5,552 nt of DNA from an uncultured Lachnospiraceae bacterium (GTDB lineage: Bacteria > Bacillota > Clostridia > Lachnospirales > Lachnospiraceae). The notes under the pieces are model-generated. The model had not been told where the DNA came from. It was given only the letters and a program-made list of their open reading frames with translations, and did not search any database. How positions within the stretch are numbered: position 1 is the first letter of the stretch; every line of letters begins with the position of its first letter. Below, piece after piece: positions 5,165-5,552 of this stretch. Both the position numbers and the translations under genes were made by a program. Where the stretch lies: the NCBI GenBank assembly GCA_905236545.1, contig CAJOQO010000083.1:1-5552 (forward strand), in the 5' to 3' direction.

Positions 5165-5205
5165 TTCCGGCCGGAAGCAAAGCGTATCCTGACGGTTATC
5201 GATAA
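5165..5205. other. Two perfect palindromes upstream of tmcAL
   Basis: TTCCGGCCGGAA (5165-5176, 12 bp) and TTATCGATAA (5196-5205, 10 bp) are both perfect palindromes lying 20 bp apart in the 92-bp stretch between the hairpin and tmcAL. A weak promoter, TTGTTC (5163-5168) with TATCCT (5185-5190) and a 16-bp spacer, overlaps the first. They may be binding sites or chance. The promoter call is weak. Confidence 0.3.
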
Positions 5206-5221
5206 GGAACTGTACAGAATC

Positions 5222-5552
5222 ATGAAAACAGTCGGTATTATCGCGGAATACGATCCTTTCCACTGCGGCCATGCCTTTCACCTGAACGCGGCACGCAAAG
5301 AGGCGGACGCTGACTATGTGATCGTGGTTATGAGCCCTGACTTCCTGCAGCGCGGGGAGCCTGCGCTGATCGACAAATGGATCCGCGCCCGCATGGCCCT
5401 GGAAGCCGGAGCCGACCTCGTTCTGGAGCTTCCGGTCAGAAGCGCTGCCGGAAGCGCGGAATACTTTGCGAAGGGCGGAGTCCGCCTCCTCGATTCCCTT
5501 GGCTGTGTGGACGCGCTGTCCTTCGGATGTGAAGCTGCAGACGCCTTCGGCC
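5222..5552 (+). CDS. tmcAL: tRNA(Met) cytidine acetate ligase, N-terminal part (truncated by window edge)
   Basis: The first 110 codons of TmcAL (formerly YlbM) are present; the family is usually about 400 residues. The enzyme uses ATP and acetate to make N4-acetylcytidine at the wobble position (C34) of elongator tRNA-Met. The N-terminal nucleotidyltransferase-like fold is clear: VGIIAEYDPFHCGHAFHLN (residues 4-22) contains the HxGH nucleotide-binding motif at His14-Gly16-His17. It is followed by DYVIVVMSPDFLQRGEPALI (31-50), ADLVLELPV (64-72) and SAEYFAKGGVRLLDSLG (78-94). Two positions differ from the usual pattern as I remember it: Asp11 and Cys15 where Asn is common (YNPFHNGH), and Pro39 where Gly is common (MSGDF). 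The catalytic histidines are kept. The ATG at 5222 gives the family's normal start, but the nearest ribosome-site candidate, AAGGA (5204-5208), is 13 nt away, which is long. Confidence 0.9.
   Translation, partial: MKTVGIIAEYDPFHCGHAFHLNAARKEADADYVIVVMSPDFLQRGEPALIDKWIRARMALEAGADLVLELPVRSAAGSAEYFAKGGVRLLDSLGCVDALSFGCEAADAFG

Overview
The window looks like chromosomal DNA of a moderately GC-rich Gram-positive anaerobe in class Clostridia, probably Lachnospiraceae. This rests on the gene content: a UUG-started rpsT next to holA, AsnA-type asparagine synthetase, an LCP cell-wall ligase, a DUF6465-type small protein and TmcAL/YlbM. It also rests on strong AGGAGG-type ribosome binding sites and canonical sigma-A-like promoters. 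The assignment is by recognition only; no search was run.

Layout from left to right. Positions 1-333 hold no gene. They contain an intergenic repeat split by a 116-bp terminal-inverted-repeat element flanked by a 5-bp direct duplication, then a near-consensus promoter and a hairpin leader for rpsT (+, 334-597). rpsT converges with holA (-, 654-1796), and both share a bidirectional terminator whose arm lies inside the last holA codons. holA and asnA (+, 2040-3053) diverge from an interval of about 240 bp, where two promoters appear to share one palindromic -10 element. asnA converges with an LCP-family gene (-, 3200-4504) across another bidirectional terminator. The LCP gene diverges from a small DUF6465-like gene (+, 4861-5070). 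The interval between them carries a second copy of the intergenic repeat, an almost perfect promoter and a highly structured leader of about 150 nt. The window ends in the 5' part of tmcAL (+, 5222 to the edge).

The genes are ordinary housekeeping functions: translation (rpsT, tmcAL), replication (holA), asparagine synthesis (asnA) and wall polymer attachment (LCP). They appear to be transcribed as separate units rather than one operon.

The most interesting signals are non-coding. First, the leader of the DUF6465-like gene (about 4710-4853) can form two helices tied by an 8-bp perfect pseudoknot, plus a helix that covers the start of the Shine-Dalgarno sequence. That is the architecture of a cis-regulatory RNA, and I do not recognise it as a known class. 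Second, the repeat upstream of rpsT aligns 15/17 with the copy near 4650 only after the inserted element and one duplication copy are removed, which is strong internal evidence for a real insertion event.
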